DNA of 64,000 nucleotides from Nitrososphaerota archaeon (GCA_028866895.1 JAGWHF010000010.1:1-64000); one strand, 5' to 3'; positions 17,099 to 27,087 are shown, numbered from the stretch's first letter. Notes: generated by a model not told the origin, from the sequence alone. Numbers and translations are program-made.

Positions 17099-17431
17099 AT
17101 GGGCAACGATTGGATAGTGATAGCATTCGTAGCCCTATTGATGCTGCTTGGGACAAAGCGGATGCCGGAGGCTTCCAGAAAGATCGGCAAGATAGTGGGG
17201 GAATTTAACAGGACAAAAAATACGGTGCACAATGAGATTCAGAGGGCAAAAGGCGAGTTTAGCATCCCAATAGAGGGTCCTGCCGCCTCGGAAAGGCAGA
17301 AACTCGAGTTTTTGGCAAAAAACCTCGGAATAGATTGCGTAAATAAAACAGACGAGGATCTGAGAAATCAAATTTCTTCAAAGCTCGGAGGGAACGATGT
17401 GGGGCAAAATACGGGTCAGTCTGCGAAATAA
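17099..17431 (+). CDS. tatA: twin-arginine translocase subunit TatA/TatB-like
   Basis: About 110 residues from ATG at 17099. One N-terminal membrane helix (WIVIAFVALLMLLG) followed by the hinge TKRMPEASRKIGKIVGEFNR, the signature of TatA/TatB, then a charged tail ending in a small helical domain. Part of the Sec-independent export pore for folded proteins. The longer TTG start at 17075 adds eight residues before the helix and is less likely. The C-terminal tail (about 65-110) is longer than in minimal TatA and contains a single Cys. Confidence 0.85.
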   Translation: MGNDWIVIAFVALLMLLGTKRMPEASRKIGKIVGEFNRTKNTVHNEIQRAKGEFSIPIEGPAASERQKLEFLAKNLGIDCVNKTDEDLRNQISSKLGGNDVGQNTGQSAK

Positions 17432-17491
17432 GTTGGAGATCAAATCTCAACAAATTTAAATACAATAGCTAGAGAGACATATGGATAGGGT

Positions 17492-18739
17492 TTGACCAAG
17501 ATAGATCCGTGGCAGAATGCGCTCAAACAGCTTGCATCTGCCGCAAAAATTTTGAAACTTGATCCGGGCATCCATGAGATGCTCGCAAGCCCGAAAAAAG
17601 TTCTGACGGTTTCTCTTCCCGTGAAGATGGATGATGGAAGGATAAGGGTTTTCACAGGTTTTAGGTCGCAGCACAATGATTTCAGGGGTCCCTTTAAGGG
17701 TGGGATAAGATACCACCCTGACGTCACAATCGAGGAAGTAAAGGCACTGTCCATGTGGATGACGTGGAAGTGTTCCATAGTTGATGTCCCATTTGGGGGA
17801 GGCAAGGGAGGGATTATTTGTGATCCGAAGAGGCTCTCAGCAGGAGAAAAGGAAAGACTCACACGAAGATACGCATATGCTATATCGGAGGTAATCGGAC
17901 CTGGAAAGGACATTCCTGCTCCTGATGTCTACACCACGGGGAAGGAGATGGCGGAGATTATGGATGTCTACAGCGTGATGCACGGCCAAGCTGAGCCTGC
18001 TGTAATCACTGGAAAGCCGATACCCATTGGTGGGTCCCAGGCAAGGAATGTTGCGACTGGGCTTGGCGTATCTTACTGCGTACGGGAGGCTGCCAAGAAA
18101 CTTGGACTGAAGCTCAAGGGCGCAAGGGTTGTTATTCAGGGATACGGCAACGCTGGGACGTTTGCGGCCGAGTACATTGAGAAGATGGGCGCAAAGATAA
18201 TTGCGGTAAGCGACTCAAAGGGATCGATTATAAACACAAAGGGACTTGGTGCAAAGAAGGTTCTTGATTACAAGGCAAAGGCTGGAACCGTGGTTGGATA
18301 TCCGGGAAGCAGGAAGATATCGACTGAGGAACTTCTCACCACTCCATGTGACGTACTGGTTCCGGCCGCGCTGGAGAACCAAATCACGCCGCAGATTGCT
18401 AAAAATGTCGATTGCAAGGTTGTTGCAGAGGCTGCAAACGGGCCTACGACACCCGAGGCAGACGAGATTTTACATAAGAACAAGATAATGGTAGTTCCAG
18501 ACATACTGGCAAATTCGGGAGGTGTGTGCATATCGTATCTGGAGTGGGTGCAGAACCTGCAGAGATACTACTGGACTTTTGACGAAGTGGCAGGCAAGAT
18601 GGAGCATCATATAGTCAAGGGATTCAATGATACCTATGCACTCTCGAAGAAGCATGATGTTGACATGAGGAAGGCAAGCATGGTTCTTGCTGTCGGGCGG
18701 GTTCTTGAGGCATACGAAGCCCGCGGCCTTTGGCCTTAG
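17492..18739 (+). CDS. gdhA: glutamate dehydrogenase
   Basis: 415 residues, standard length for archaeal hexameric Glu/Leu/Phe/Val dehydrogenase. Substrate-binding KGGIRYHPDVT, catalytic Lys in GGGKGGI, D in PAPDVYT, and Rossmann loop QGYGNAGTFAAEY (about 210-222). Interconverts 2-oxoglutarate plus ammonium and glutamate, the main ammonium assimilation route when no GOGAT is present. Start is a TTG at 17492 with a TTTAAATAC box near 17453-17461. A short inverted repeat (AGATcaaATCT, near 17438) sits between tatA and gdhA. Confidence 0.95.
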   Translation: MTKIDPWQNALKQLASAAKILKLDPGIHEMLASPKKVLTVSLPVKMDDGRIRVFTGFRSQHNDFRGPFKGGIRYHPDVTIEEVKALSMWMTWKCSIVDVPFGGGKGGIICDPKRLSAGEKERLTRRYAYAISEVIGPGKDIPAPDVYTTGKEMAEIMDVYSVMHGQAEPAVITGKPIPIGGSQARNVATGLGVSYCVREAAKKLGLKLKGARVVIQGYGNAGTFAAEYIEKMGAKIIAVSDSKGSIINTKGLGAKKVLDYKAKAGTVVGYPGSRKISTEELLTTPCDVLVPAALENQITPQIAKNVDCKVVAEAANGPTTPEADEILHKNKIMVVPDILANSGGVCISYLEWVQNLQRYYWTFDEVAGKMEHHIVKGFNDTYALSKKHDVDMRKASMVLAVGRVLEAYEARGLWP

Positions 18740-18879
18740 TGACTAGTCGGTACCCAATATCGTGATTTGAATGGATTTACTGCAAACATGCGGATAATCC
18801 TGGAAGCGAACTTTTCGGTGGCATTATTGTTGTACAGTTAAAACTAATCTGGAATTAAAAATAAGAGTGGAGCGTAAAT

Positions 18880-19230
18880 CTAAGAGGTACTAAATGAGTG
18901 ACCGCAGGAGCACGATTTGGTTACGTTTGGATTGTTTATCTTAAACCCTGCGCCCATGAGGCTCTCAATGTAGTCGATGCTTGCACCCTTGAGGTAATCT
19001 GCACTGTAGCTGTCTACGAGCATCTTTACGCCGTTTTCCTCAATTACCAGATCGTCCTCTTCGGCCTTTTTCTCAAAGCCCATTCCGTAGGACAATCCTG
19101 AGCATCCGCCTCCCTGCACGTAGACTCGCAGAAACTCTGGCTTTTCTGCCTCCTCCTTCATGAAAGAAGCGACCTTCTCTGCAGCCTTGGGCGTGATTGT
19201 TATCGGTTTTGTTGTCTGAGTATTGCTCAT
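18880..19230 (-). CDS. IscA/HesB-type iron-sulfur cluster assembly or carrier protein
   Basis: 116 residues, A-type Fe-S carrier: GGGCSGLSYGMGF (Cys about 43) and the terminal SCSCGHSF pair provide the three conserved cysteines. It receives Fe-S clusters and passes them to apoproteins. The 3HP/4HB cycle and radical SAM enzymes in this organism need such carriers. Monocistronic, convergent with the region behind gdhA. Confidence 0.9.
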   Translation of the reverse strand: MSNTQTTKPITITPKAAEKVASFMKEEAEKPEFLRVYVQGGGCSGLSYGMGFEKKAEEDDLVIEENGVKMLVDSYSADYLKGASIDYIESLMGAGFKINNPNVTKSCSCGHSFSTS

Positions 19231-19313
19231 GGGTGTATTTTCTCCCTTAAATTATAATAATCTTTTCATCTCAGGCATACTAGGAAGCGAGTGGAAGCGG
19301 CTGGAAGGATCTG

Positions 19314-20075
19314 CTATTTCTTTGACTTGTTGACAAAAGCGGTCATTCTTTCCGACCTGTCTGGGTGGGTGAAGCATAGACCCCACGTGTAAAGCTCCAG
19401 TGCAAGTCCGGTATCAATGTCCGCATTCCTGCCCTTGTTTATCGCAACCTTGGACATGCGTACTGCCATTCCTGAATTCTGCGCAATCATCTTGGCGACA
19501 TTTGTCGCCTCCTCGCCTAGTCTTGCCAGCTCGACAACCTTGTTTACCAGGCCCATCTCCTTTGCCTCGTCGGCCTTTACCATTCTTCCTGTAAATATTA
19601 GGTCCTTTGCCCTTGAAATTCCGATTATTCTTTGCAGCCTCTGTGTGCCTCCCCAGCCGGGACACACTCCGATTGTTACCTCGGGCTGGCCTAACTTTGC
19701 GCTGTCTGCAGCTATGCGCATGTCGCAGGCAAGTGCAAGCTCGCAACCTCCGCCTAGGGCGAATCCGTTGATTGCGGCGATGGTGGGCTTGGAACAGCTC
19801 TCGACAGTTTGCGTCAGCAGATGGCCGACCTTTGCGTATGATTCCGCCTCAATCGGCGTGATTGTGGACATGTATGCAATGTCGGCACCGGCGGAAAATG
19901 CCTTGTCTCCCTCTCCAGTTATGATTACAACCTTGACCGACTCGTCAGTCTCGATCTCCTTGAATGTTTTGATTATCTCGTTTGCAACGTCGATGTTCAT
20001 GGCATTGAGCTTGTCGGGTCTGTTTATCTTCATTGTGCAAACGCCGTCGGATTTTGATACGATGACTAGGGACAT
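19314..20075 (-). CDS. 3-hydroxypropionyl-CoA dehydratase/crotonyl-CoA hydratase (enoyl-CoA hydratase family)
   Basis: About 253 residues from ATG at 20075 ([19 protein letters not shown]). The longer frame to 20177 runs inside the upstream synthetase gene and is not needed. Crotonase fold: oxyanion loop [11 protein letters not shown] and [19 protein letters not shown] with the catalytic Glu pair region [18 protein letters not shown]. It follows the 3-hydroxypropionyl-CoA synthetase by 25 bp, the same order as Nmar_1309-Nmar_1308 in Nitrosopumilus maritimus, whose hydratase serves both the 3-HP and 4-HB halves of the 3HP/4HB cycle. Role by that synteny; the family call itself is firm. Confidence 0.88.
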   Translation of the reverse strand: MSLVIVSKSDGVCTMKINRPDKLNAMNIDVANEIIKTFKEIETDESVKVVIITGEGDKAFSAGADIAYMSTITPIEAESYAKVGHLLTQTVESCSKPTIAAINGFALGGGCELALACDMRIAADSAKLGQPEVTIGVCPGWGGTQRLQRIIGISRAKDLIFTGRMVKADEAKEMGLVNKVVELARLGEEATNVAKMIAQNSGMAVRMSKVAINKGRNADIDTGLALELYTWGLCFTHPDRSERMTAFVNKSKK

Positions 20076-20100
20076 GCTGAGACTCCGAATTCTGAGGGAA

Positions 20101-22224
20101 TTAAACTTTGTCAGGTTTGTGCTTTCCCCAGCGGTGAAGTGCAGCCCCGGCAGCAACCCAGTTTCTAATGTCGTCATAAACTGGTACCTGGTGCTTCTCT
20201 ATGAGCGCAGATATTTTTTGAGTGTAGGGGCCGCCATTCCCGCCCACGAGAAGGGGCTTCTTTCCCTGTTTTGAGAACTCGCCGAGATGATCAATTATCG
20301 TCTCCTCTAGAGGATCATCCTGGAATACGAACCATGGCATGACGATGTCTATGTTCGGATCGTCCATGAATTTTTGGATTGCGTACTTGTAGTCATCGGC
20401 ATTGGCACCGCCTGTGACATCCACTGGGTTTCCGGTGCCGATGACGTATGTTGCCGGGTAGTGTTCCTTCATCTCCTTCAGTGTAGCTTCAGTGACCCTG
20501 CCAAGTTCAAGCCCGAACTTTTCAAACTGGTCTATTGCGCCTATCATTGGACCTGCACCGTTGCTTACCAGTCCTACTCTTGGGCCTTTGGCGGCCGGCT
20601 GCCATGCCAAGGCCTTTGCTACTGATGCGAGTTCCTGATAGCTGTCAACCGAGATAATCCCTGCCTGCCTGAAGGCGCCCATGATTATGGCGTTCGATCC
20701 TCCGAGTGAGCCGGTGTGGGAGGCAGCCTGCTTGGCACCCAAAGTTGTCCTTCCACTCTTCCATATGACTATGGGTTTTTTCTTCTCAGACATCACGCGT
20801 TTTGCTGTTTCGATGAACTTACGTCCGTCTCCAAAGCCTTCAACGTAAAGTGCGATGACCTTTGTTTGAGGATCATTTGCCAGATACCAGATCATGTCTG
20901 CTTCATCCACGTCGGATCTGTTTCCATAGCTTATCATCTTGGAAAGACCGAATGTATCTGCGGTCTCAAGAAAACTGATGCCCATGGTGCCGCTCTGGGA
21001 CAGCAGTGCTACCGGGCCTTGCTTTGCGCGGACCATTCTTGCCTGTCCTTGAAATGCACAGTCAAGGCGGTTTGCGGCGTTGAACATGCCGATACAGTTT
21101 GGACCGATTATCCTTATCCTGTGTTGTTCTGAAAGGCGTTTGATCTCTGCCTCAAATCCTGCCCTTTCTCCTCCAAGCTCCTTCCCTCCGCCTGATACTA
21201 TGACCACATTGTGGATTCCCTTCTTTGCACATGTTTCAAGTATCGGGGGCGTGACTGAAAGGTCCACGCATACAACAACCAAGTCTACTGGTTCTTGTAT
21301 GGACTCTAGACTTGGATAGCACTTTAACCCTAGGATCTCCTCAGCCTTGGGATTGATGGGGTAGACCTTGCCCTTGTAATCGTGTTTTGCTATGCTGTCA
21401 AGGACGGAATTTCCAACCTTTCCAGGTGTTGCAGAGGCCCCAACAAGGGCTACCGAATTGGGGGTGAAGAAGGTCTCCATGAATTCAATGTTGGGCTGGG
21501 ACTTGGAGATTGCATCCTTCTTTTTCTCAGTTCTTAGGATTATTTTTGCATCCACGACGTAGTATGATTTCGGGTAAACGACTATGGGGTTGAAATCAAC
21601 GCTGTCAAAGTATTCGGCATTATCAACACCTATCTTTCCAATCTGGACAAGGGCTCTTGCAAGCATGTTGATGTCAATAGGCTTGCTGCCTCTGTATCCG
21701 TGGAGGATTTTGGAGCCTTTCAGTTCCGCAAGCATGGACTTTGCGTCATCAATGTTGATTGGCAGCATTCGAAATGCTACATCTTTGAATATCTCGGTCA
21801 GTACTCCTCCGAGCCCAACCATTATGACTGGTCCGAACTGGGGATCGTTCTGCAGGCCGACAATAAGTTCGATTCCCTGCGGTACCATCTTTTCTAACAG
21901 TATGCCCTTGAGGTGCACTCCCTTTTTTTTGGAGAGCCTCGAATGCATTTCTGTGAAGGCTTTCTTTACCTCCTTCTCATTCTGCAGGCCGACTTTTACT
22001 CCTCCAACATCCGTCTTGTGAAGTATTTGTGGTGATACTACTTTCATTACTAGGGGGAAGCCGAGTTTTTTGGCGGATCTTGTTGCCTCCTTGGCATTAT
22101 TTACAAGGGCGTATCCTGGCACCTTGATTCCATATTTCTTCAAGACTGCCTTTGACAGATCTTCGGTGATTACCTTGTGATCGGTCGAAATTGTTTGTTC
22201 GAAAATTTTAGTAACTGTACTCAT
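20101..22224 (-). CDS. 3-hydroxypropionyl-CoA synthetase (ADP-forming)
   Basis: 707 residues. NDP-forming acyl-CoA synthetase with beta-alpha order: N-terminal ATP-grasp domain (about 20-230, [20 protein letters not shown]), then the CoA-binding domain ([20 protein letters not shown], from about 250) and the ligase domain with the phosphorylated His in [12 protein letters not shown]. It activates an organic acid with CoA, spending one ATP to ADP plus phosphate, a trait that makes the thaumarchaeal 3HP/4HB cycle energy efficient. The pairing with the hydratase gene argues for 3-hydroxypropionate rather than 4-hydroxybutyrate as substrate; specificity itself is not visible in the sequence. Confidence 0.88.
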   Translation of the reverse strand: MSTVTKIFEQTISTDHKVITEDLSKAVLKKYGIKVPGYALVNNAKEATRSAKKLGFPLVMKVVSPQILHKTDVGGVKVGLQNEKEVKKAFTEMHSRLSKKKGVHLKGILLEKMVPQGIELIVGLQNDPQFGPVIMVGLGGVLTEIFKDVAFRMLPINIDDAKSMLAELKGSKILHGYRGSKPIDINMLARALVQIGKIGVDNAEYFDSVDFNPIVVYPKSYYVVDAKIILRTEKKKDAISKSQPNIEFMETFFTPNSVALVGASATPGKVGNSVLDSIAKHDYKGKVYPINPKAEEILGLKCYPSLESIQEPVDLVVVCVDLSVTPPILETCAKKGIHNVVIVSGGGKELGGERAGFEAEIKRLSEQHRIRIIGPNCIGMFNAANRLDCAFQGQARMVRAKQGPVALLSQSGTMGISFLETADTFGLSKMISYGNRSDVDEADMIWYLANDPQTKVIALYVEGFGDGRKFIETAKRVMSEKKKPIVIWKSGRTTLGAKQAASHTGSLGGSNAIIMGAFRQAGIISVDSYQELASVAKALAWQPAAKGPRVGLVSNGAGPMIGAIDQFEKFGLELGRVTEATLKEMKEHYPATYVIGTGNPVDVTGGANADDYKYAIQKFMDDPNIDIVMPWFVFQDDPLEETIIDHLGEFSKQGKKPLLVGGNGGPYTQKISALIEKHQVPVYDDIRNWVAAGAALHRWGKHKPDKV

Positions 22225-22317
22225 AACGAGATCCGAGTCTTGGTATCATTATATTAAACTTTTGTGGCATGATTGGATTGGGAGGGCTGGGCTTCAAACA
22301 CTTGTCTTAAACTCTCG

Positions 22318-23007
22318 TCATAGATCAAACTCTGCCTTTAGGTTTCGGTAAAAAGTTTGCATCGTTTCTTGTACTGACGTAATGTACTTTGGAATGGCCT
22401 TGATTATCTCGTCAGTATGTATGTAGGGTACGCTTGCTAACTCGCTTGCCGCATTCTCGAGCCAGGATCTTATCGACTGCTCCTCAACCTCCAGGTGAAA
22501 CTGGACTCCGACTGCACTGCCAATCTTTATCGCTTGGTTCTGGTACTCCCTTGAATGTGCCAGTCTGATCGCATTCTCGGGGAGATCGAAGGTATCGCCG
22601 TGCCAGTGAAAAACCGTTGCAGGACTTTGAATCCCATGGAAGATCTTGGACTTGGCGGTATTGTCAAACTCCACATCGGTGTAGAAACCGATCTCCTTTA
22701 TTCTGCCCTTGTAGACGCTTGCTCCAAACGCCTTGGCAATAATCTGAGAGCCGAGGCATATTCCGAGAACCGGCACGTTGTTCTTTACTGACTGCCTTAC
22801 AATGTCCATCTCTTTTCTCAAGTATTCAAGATCATCATTTGCACTCTCTGGAGCACCAAGTATTACAATGGCTTTGTGGTCTTGCATGGGGATGGGCTCC
22901 CTTTTGGCAAGGACTGGCCTCAGCCTAAAGCCGTCCTCCTCAAATAATCTCCCGAGGGTGCCGATTCCCTCGTTTTTCGCGTTCTGGATGACTAGTATTT
23001 CCGACAT
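22318..23007 (-). CDS. class I glutamine amidotransferase-like protein
   Basis: 229 residues. Triad of a class I GATase: nucleophile Cys in LGICLGSQI (about 83), His in VGVQFHLEVEE (about 171) with the following Glu. Resembles stand-alone GMP-synthase-like amidotransferases of unknown substrate (YLR126C/GuaA-like), not the GuaA or CarA subunit itself. It lies divergent from the Toprim protein with 47 bp between. Acceptor unknown. Confidence 0.8.
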   Translation of the reverse strand: MSEILVIQNAKNEGIGTLGRLFEEDGFRLRPVLAKREPIPMQDHKAIVILGAPESANDDLEYLRKEMDIVRQSVKNNVPVLGICLGSQIIAKAFGASVYKGRIKEIGFYTDVEFDNTAKSKIFHGIQSPATVFHWHGDTFDLPENAIRLAHSREYQNQAIKIGSAVGVQFHLEVEEQSIRSWLENAASELASVPYIHTDEIIKAIPKYITSVQETMQTFYRNLKAEFDL

Positions 23008-23054
23008 GGGGGATCTTTAAAAATTCATTAATATTTTTAATTCTAGCGAAGGCA

Positions 23055-23429
23055 ATGGAATATTCGGAATCGGAAGCATCTGATCTCAAGGATTTCGTGA
23101 GGGCACTAAATTCAAAAAAGGACAGCATGGTAGTGGTGGAGGGACGCAAGGATGAGGAGGCGCTCAAGCTCTTGGGCTTTTCGGGTAAGATCTGCCAGTT
23201 TCATAGCTTCAAGGGCTTGGCAAGGTTTGTGGACTCGGTGACGGGGTACAAAAGCCTGATTTTGCTCTTGGATTCTGATAGGAAGGGCGCTTACCTTACC
23301 AGAAGGATATGCTCCCAACTCGAGCACCGCTTGACAGTCGATCTCTCCTTCAGGAGGAGGCTTAACGGCATAACTAGGGGCAAGGCCCGACATATCGAGG
23401 ATCTTAGGCTCTATGTGGAGGATCAGTAG
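23055..23429 (+). CDS. stand-alone Toprim-domain protein
   Basis: 124 residues consisting of one Toprim domain: VVVEGRKDEEAL (catalytic Glu near 34) and LILLLDSDRKG (DxD near 77-79), as in RNase M5, small primase-like and topoisomerase catalytic cores. Mg-dependent nucleotidyl transfer or hydrolysis is expected. It sits 67 bp before dnaG, a second Toprim protein, on the same strand. A C-terminal basic segment (RRRLNGITRGKARHIED) could bind RNA. Substrate unknown. Confidence 0.8.
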   Translation: MEYSESEASDLKDFVRALNSKKDSMVVVEGRKDEEALKLLGFSGKICQFHSFKGLARFVDSVTGYKSLILLLDSDRKGAYLTRRICSQLEHRLTVDLSFRRRLNGITRGKARHIEDLRLYVEDQ

Positions 23430-23496
23430 ATGACAATAAGCACTTATATCTGCCCCTTTGGAACCTAAATTGATCAAAAATTAAGAGGTTAATGAT

Positions 23497-24642
23497 TTGC
23501 CATATACAGGAATTGTCAAGTATCACGTTAAGCTCAGCTTTGACGTTGATGGACTCGTCGAGAAAGCCGATATTATAGGCGCAATTTTTGGCCAAACAGA
23601 AGGACTGCTTGGGCCAGAGATGAACCTAAATGAACTTCAGAAAGTCTCGAAAGTGGGGAGGATAGAGGTCAACGCTACGAGCACGACTAATCAGACAAGG
23701 GGGGACGCTTTGATTCCTATGAGTACTGATATCAACACAGCAGCTCTGATAGCGGCCGCGATCGAGAGCATAGACAAGGTAGGCCCGTTCCAGGCTCATT
23801 TCAAATTGGAGGCTATTGAGGATGTGCGTTCTGCAAAGAAGAAGGAGATAGTTGACAGGGCCAAGCAGATAGTGCAGAAATGGTCCACAAAGACGATAAG
23901 CGAGGGCGAGGAGATGCTAAAGGACGTCCAGGAGGTCACCTCATCTGGCAAGCTTACGACGTTTGGCAGGGAGAAACTTGCGTGCGGCTCGGGAGTCTTC
24001 GATTCGCCTTGGGTTATACTGGTGGAAGGAAGGGCGGATGTTATCAATTTGTTGAGGGCTGGGTTTGACAACGCACTTGCGATAGAGGGGGCAAGGATAG
24101 ATGAGTCGATAAAGTCTCTCTGCGAATCAAAGCAAAAAGTGGTTGCATTTCTTGATGGCGACAGGGCAGGAGGATTCATACTGAAAGAATTGAAATCGCT
24201 AGTCCACATTGATGTTGTCCATCGCGCGCCGGAAGGAGTTGAGGTAGAGGAGCTGACGCCGATGCAAATTGCAGAAATTCTCAAAGATACAGCTGAAGAG
24301 ATGAAAAAGGAGACCGCCAAGCCGAAACTCCAGAACCCCAAGGACGAACCCATAGCAAACGTTGCAAAAAAAGTCTTTCCTGACCTGAACGAATCTCTGG
24401 AGGCAGTCGCGCTTGATGAGGGACTGAACAGCGTCTTCAAGGTGCCGGTAAGCGAAGTAGTTTCAAAGCTTTCCCCAGGATCTGGTATCAAGTACCTTGT
24501 TTTGGACGGGATAATAACACAGCGGCTGATTGATTCTGCAAAACAGGCCGGGATAGAATACGTAATAGGGCACAGGATGGCAAACTTAAAGTCGACCGAT
24601 GGGATGACGCTGAAGACATTCGCAGAGCTTGGTATTGCGTAA
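23497..24642 (+). CDS. dnaG: archaeal DnaG primase-like protein
   Basis: 381 residues, full-length archaeal DnaG: N-terminal RNA-binding region (KADIIGAIFGQTEGLLG), a Toprim core with ILVEGRADVINLLRAG (about 172-187) and VVAFLDGDRAGG (about 210), and a C-terminal region with ELTPMQIAEIL. Archaeal DnaG associates with the exosome as an RNA-binding, poly(A)-recruiting subunit and can act as a primase. Start is TTG at 23497 with GAGG eight bases before. It is followed by ribK after 5 bp. Confidence 0.93.
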   Translation: MPYTGIVKYHVKLSFDVDGLVEKADIIGAIFGQTEGLLGPEMNLNELQKVSKVGRIEVNATSTTNQTRGDALIPMSTDINTAALIAAAIESIDKVGPFQAHFKLEAIEDVRSAKKKEIVDRAKQIVQKWSTKTISEGEEMLKDVQEVTSSGKLTTFGREKLACGSGVFDSPWVILVEGRADVINLLRAGFDNALAIEGARIDESIKSLCESKQKVVAFLDGDRAGGFILKELKSLVHIDVVHRAPEGVEVEELTPMQIAEILKDTAEEMKKETAKPKLQNPKDEPIANVAKKVFPDLNESLEAVALDEGLNSVFKVPVSEVVSKLSPGSGIKYLVLDGIITQRLIDSAKQAGIEYVIGHRMANLKSTDGMTLKTFAELGIA

Positions 24643-24647
24643 TCCAA

Positions 24648-25340
24648 ATGCCGGAATTAAAACTACAGCATTTGTTGACTCTTGCAGAACTTTTCTCAAA
24701 AGGCGCAAGGTATAATTTTATTCCAATTACGACATCGTCTCTTGGAAGAAGCATCCGCAAGTCCCAGCAGGCAGCCTCTAAGCATCTTCTTGAGCTGGAA
24801 TCGGATGGATATGTGGAAAGAATAAGATCCGGTACGAGGGTTTCAGTGAGAATTACGACAAAGGGGCAGGCGGAAATGACAAAAATTTTCTCAGTCCTAA
24901 AGTCAAGCCTCGAGACCTCCCCGTCATACGTGGAATTCAGGGGGTCGATAGTGTCCGGCATGGGGGAGGGCGCCTATTACATGTCATTGAAGGGATATGC
25001 CAAGCAGTTCAAGTCAAAACTTGGGTACATTCCATTTCCGGGCACCTTGAATGTGAAGTTGAAGGACAAGGAATTCATCGAGGCAAAGAGGTCACTTGAG
25101 GCCTATCCTGCGATAATGGTTAACGGATTTTCAGATGACAGGCGTACCTATGGATGGGTAAAATGCTATCCTGCAAGAATAAACAACAAGGTGGATGCTG
25201 CACTGATACTTCTTGAGAGAACGCATCATGACGATTCGGTCATTGAGCTTATTTCAAAGGAGAGCATAAAAAAGACGTTACGTCTGTCAGCAGGATCGCA
25301 GGTAACAATCCGGGTAAATGTAAAGCCCAAGTCCGGTTAG
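24648..25340 (+). CDS. ribK: CTP-dependent riboflavin kinase with N-terminal winged helix
   Basis: 230 residues. Residues 1-90 form a winged helix (SLGRSIRKSQQAASKHLLELESDGYV); residues 100-230 are the archaeal RibK domain (GMGEGAYYMSLKGY, GYIPFPGTLNVKL, DRRTYGWVKCYPARI). Converts riboflavin to FMN using CTP. The fused DNA-binding domain suggests self- or flavin-linked gene control, a known architecture in archaea. It converges on ribL (14 bp apart), the next step of the pathway. Confidence 0.93.
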   Translation: MPELKLQHLLTLAELFSKGARYNFIPITTSSLGRSIRKSQQAASKHLLELESDGYVERIRSGTRVSVRITTKGQAEMTKIFSVLKSSLETSPSYVEFRGSIVSGMGEGAYYMSLKGYAKQFKSKLGYIPFPGTLNVKLKDKEFIEAKRSLEAYPAIMVNGFSDDRRTYGWVKCYPARINNKVDAALILLERTHHDDSVIELISKESIKKTLRLSAGSQVTIRVNVKPKSG

Positions 25341-25354
25341 TTTTGCACCTCCAG

Positions 25355-25981
25355 TCAGAGCCCGTGGATGGATTTTCCATAATCGTTTTCTATCTTGGAA
25401 CTCTTGATGTCGGGCACGGGGGATTGGAGTCTTGCAATCGATACATCGACACCGATTTTTTTGCATCCGTCGATGATGAATTTTTCTTGGTGTATCTGAT
25501 CATATCCTAGGGCAATGATGTTTGGCCTAACGTGCAATACTGTCTTGAAGATGTCTCCCTCGCGTCCTACCATGGCATGGTCGACCATAGCCAGAGATTT
25601 TACTAGGTCCCTGCGCAGTTCCATGTTGTGTAGGGGTATGCGGTTTTTCATCTTTTGTGCAGTCCTGTCGGTTGCGACCACTACGACCAAGACATTTCCC
25701 AGCGCCTTGGCGCCCCTTAGGGTATGTATGTGGCCTGGGTGGATGATGTCAAAAACACCACCTGCTAGTACGATTCTGATGGATCCCCTCCCGATCTCGG
25801 TAAGAGTCTCCCCATCCTTTTCTACGAATCCGTGTGCTGCAAGATAGTCAATTCTCTCGGAGATGTAATCTGCTCCCAGCGGCAGTTTTCTCCTTATGAT
25901 TTCCACGGGCTTCTCGCCAGAAAGCGAGGCCACGTAACAAGCAGAAATTAATTCCTTGTCAAAGGCATCCAATTGTATCAA
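25355..25981 (-). CDS. ribL: FAD synthetase (cytidylyltransferase family)
   Basis: 208 residues. The C-terminal two thirds is a HxGH nucleotidyltransferase: VLAGGVFDIIHPGHIHTL (HPGH near 80) and the KMSKS-like end IKSSKIENDYG. RibL converts FMN plus ATP to FAD in archaea. The N-terminal 65 residues look like a helical or winged domain. Pairing with ribK supports FAD synthetase over glycerol-3-phosphate or other cytidylyltransferase roles. Confidence 0.88.
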   Translation of the reverse strand: MIQLDAFDKELISACYVASLSGEKPVEIIRRKLPLGADYISERIDYLAAHGFVEKDGETLTEIGRGSIRIVLAGGVFDIIHPGHIHTLRGAKALGNVLVVVVATDRTAQKMKNRIPLHNMELRRDLVKSLAMVDHAMVGREGDIFKTVLHVRPNIIALGYDQIHQEKFIIDGCKKIGVDVSIARLQSPVPDIKSSKIENDYGKSIHGL

Positions 25982-26010
25982 AAGAAGTGGGATATTACCA
26001 CTTGATTAAG

Positions 26011-27045
26011 CTATGTCCAAGGATCTATGCCCTTTGAGAGGCGGAGCGCGTCGAGGAGACCTTCCGCGTAACCTATGCTCAGTATTGCAAGCTCCTCCTT
26101 GCCCTCCCCTTGGAATTTTTCTGCATCGTCTAGGTACAATTGGGCGTTCTGGATTATCGGCTGCATTGTTCCGTCGTTCCTGAAGGCGTTGGCCACCCAC
26201 TCCAAAGCCTTTCTTGCTTTGGGGATATATTTCTCAAGCATCTGGTCTGATATCTTCTTGACATGTGAATTGCTTGCCGGTTCGTCAACGCACGTTGCAA
26301 AGGCCTTTAGCGCGTCGGTTTCTGTAAAATGCATCCTACCAGGTATTATTATGGTATGCGGCGGTCTTCCAAAGTCCATCTTTGCAAGGCTGGAGAGCCT
26401 GCCGCCAACTATGCCCTGATTTTTGGCTCCTATTCTGGAAGCTACTATCGCAAACGTCGATCCACCGATGACATTTCTTCGCTGTTCCTCCTCGGCAGAC
26501 AGGAGGCCTGATATCGCCTCCTTTGGGTCAAGGAAAAACCCTGCATCTTCATTGTATTCCAGAATGAGTACACTGTGCATGCCCCTTACCAAGTTGTCGT
26601 AAATCGTAAAATAGACCGTGTTCCAGGACTGTCTTTCCCTCATTACGGTTACGGGCCGTCCAATCTTGTAGTACTGCAGGCCGCACTCGCCTATGAGGGA
26701 GGGAATCGCCGAGGCGGCGTGGACGGTCCTCGTCCTGATGTTATCAAGTTCGGCGCGCGTCCTCAGTTCTATATGTGTGGTTGCGATGTAGGGATCGCCG
26801 TATGTGAGCATGACGACCTTCTTTTTTTTGGCCTCTGCAAGAATTGTCTTGCCATCCTCGACTAGCCACCGTGGGGCGGCCTTCAACCTCTTGCCTGCCA
26901 CCGCTCTTATCTCGGAATGATACTTCCTTGGGATGGGGCTGGTGAAAGTTTCAAGATATACGATGTCTGCATTTTTGATGATCTTCCGGGTGTTGGGGCT
27001 AATCTCGCTTGGCCCTGAAATTCCTAGGCCTATGAACCATAACAT
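26011..27045 (-). CDS. dphB: diphthine synthase with C-terminal DUF357-like domain
   Basis: 344 residues. Residues 1-260 are a DphB-type methyltransferase (MLWFIGLGISGPSEIS start, YGDPYIATTHIELR, GECGLQYYKIGRP), which methylates the diphthamide precursor on His of elongation factor 2. The last 80 residues (from about 265) match the pattern of archaeal DUF357 helices (NAQLYLDDAEKFQGEGKEE then SIGYAEGLLDALRL). DUF357 is normally separate, so this is a fusion. Length exceeds the usual 260-270 for DphB accordingly. Confidence 0.88.
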   Translation of the reverse strand: MLWFIGLGISGPSEISPNTRKIIKNADIVYLETFTSPIPRKYHSEIRAVAGKRLKAAPRWLVEDGKTILAEAKKKKVVMLTYGDPYIATTHIELRTRAELDNIRTRTVHAASAIPSLIGECGLQYYKIGRPVTVMRERQSWNTVYFTIYDNLVRGMHSVLILEYNEDAGFFLDPKEAISGLLSAEEEQRRNVIGGSTFAIVASRIGAKNQGIVGGRLSSLAKMDFGRPPHTIIIPGRMHFTETDALKAFATCVDEPASNSHVKKISDQMLEKYIPKARKALEWVANAFRNDGTMQPIIQNAQLYLDDAEKFQGEGKEELAILSIGYAEGLLDALRLSKGIDPWT

Positions 27046-27087
27046 GAGGACGGTCCTTCTCCATTCTATTTTGGTGTTAGGTTTTGA

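Noticed and set aside
18740-18879. possible RNA gene behind gdhA
   Set aside because: No tRNA-like arms or stable paired element could be drawn by eye.
19417-20274. 285-codon plus-strand frame
   Set aside because: Antisense to the enoyl-CoA hydratase and synthetase, both of which have clear catalytic motifs.
23796-24647. 283-codon minus-strand frame
   Set aside because: Antisense shadow of dnaG, Ser-rich from codon bias of the real gene.
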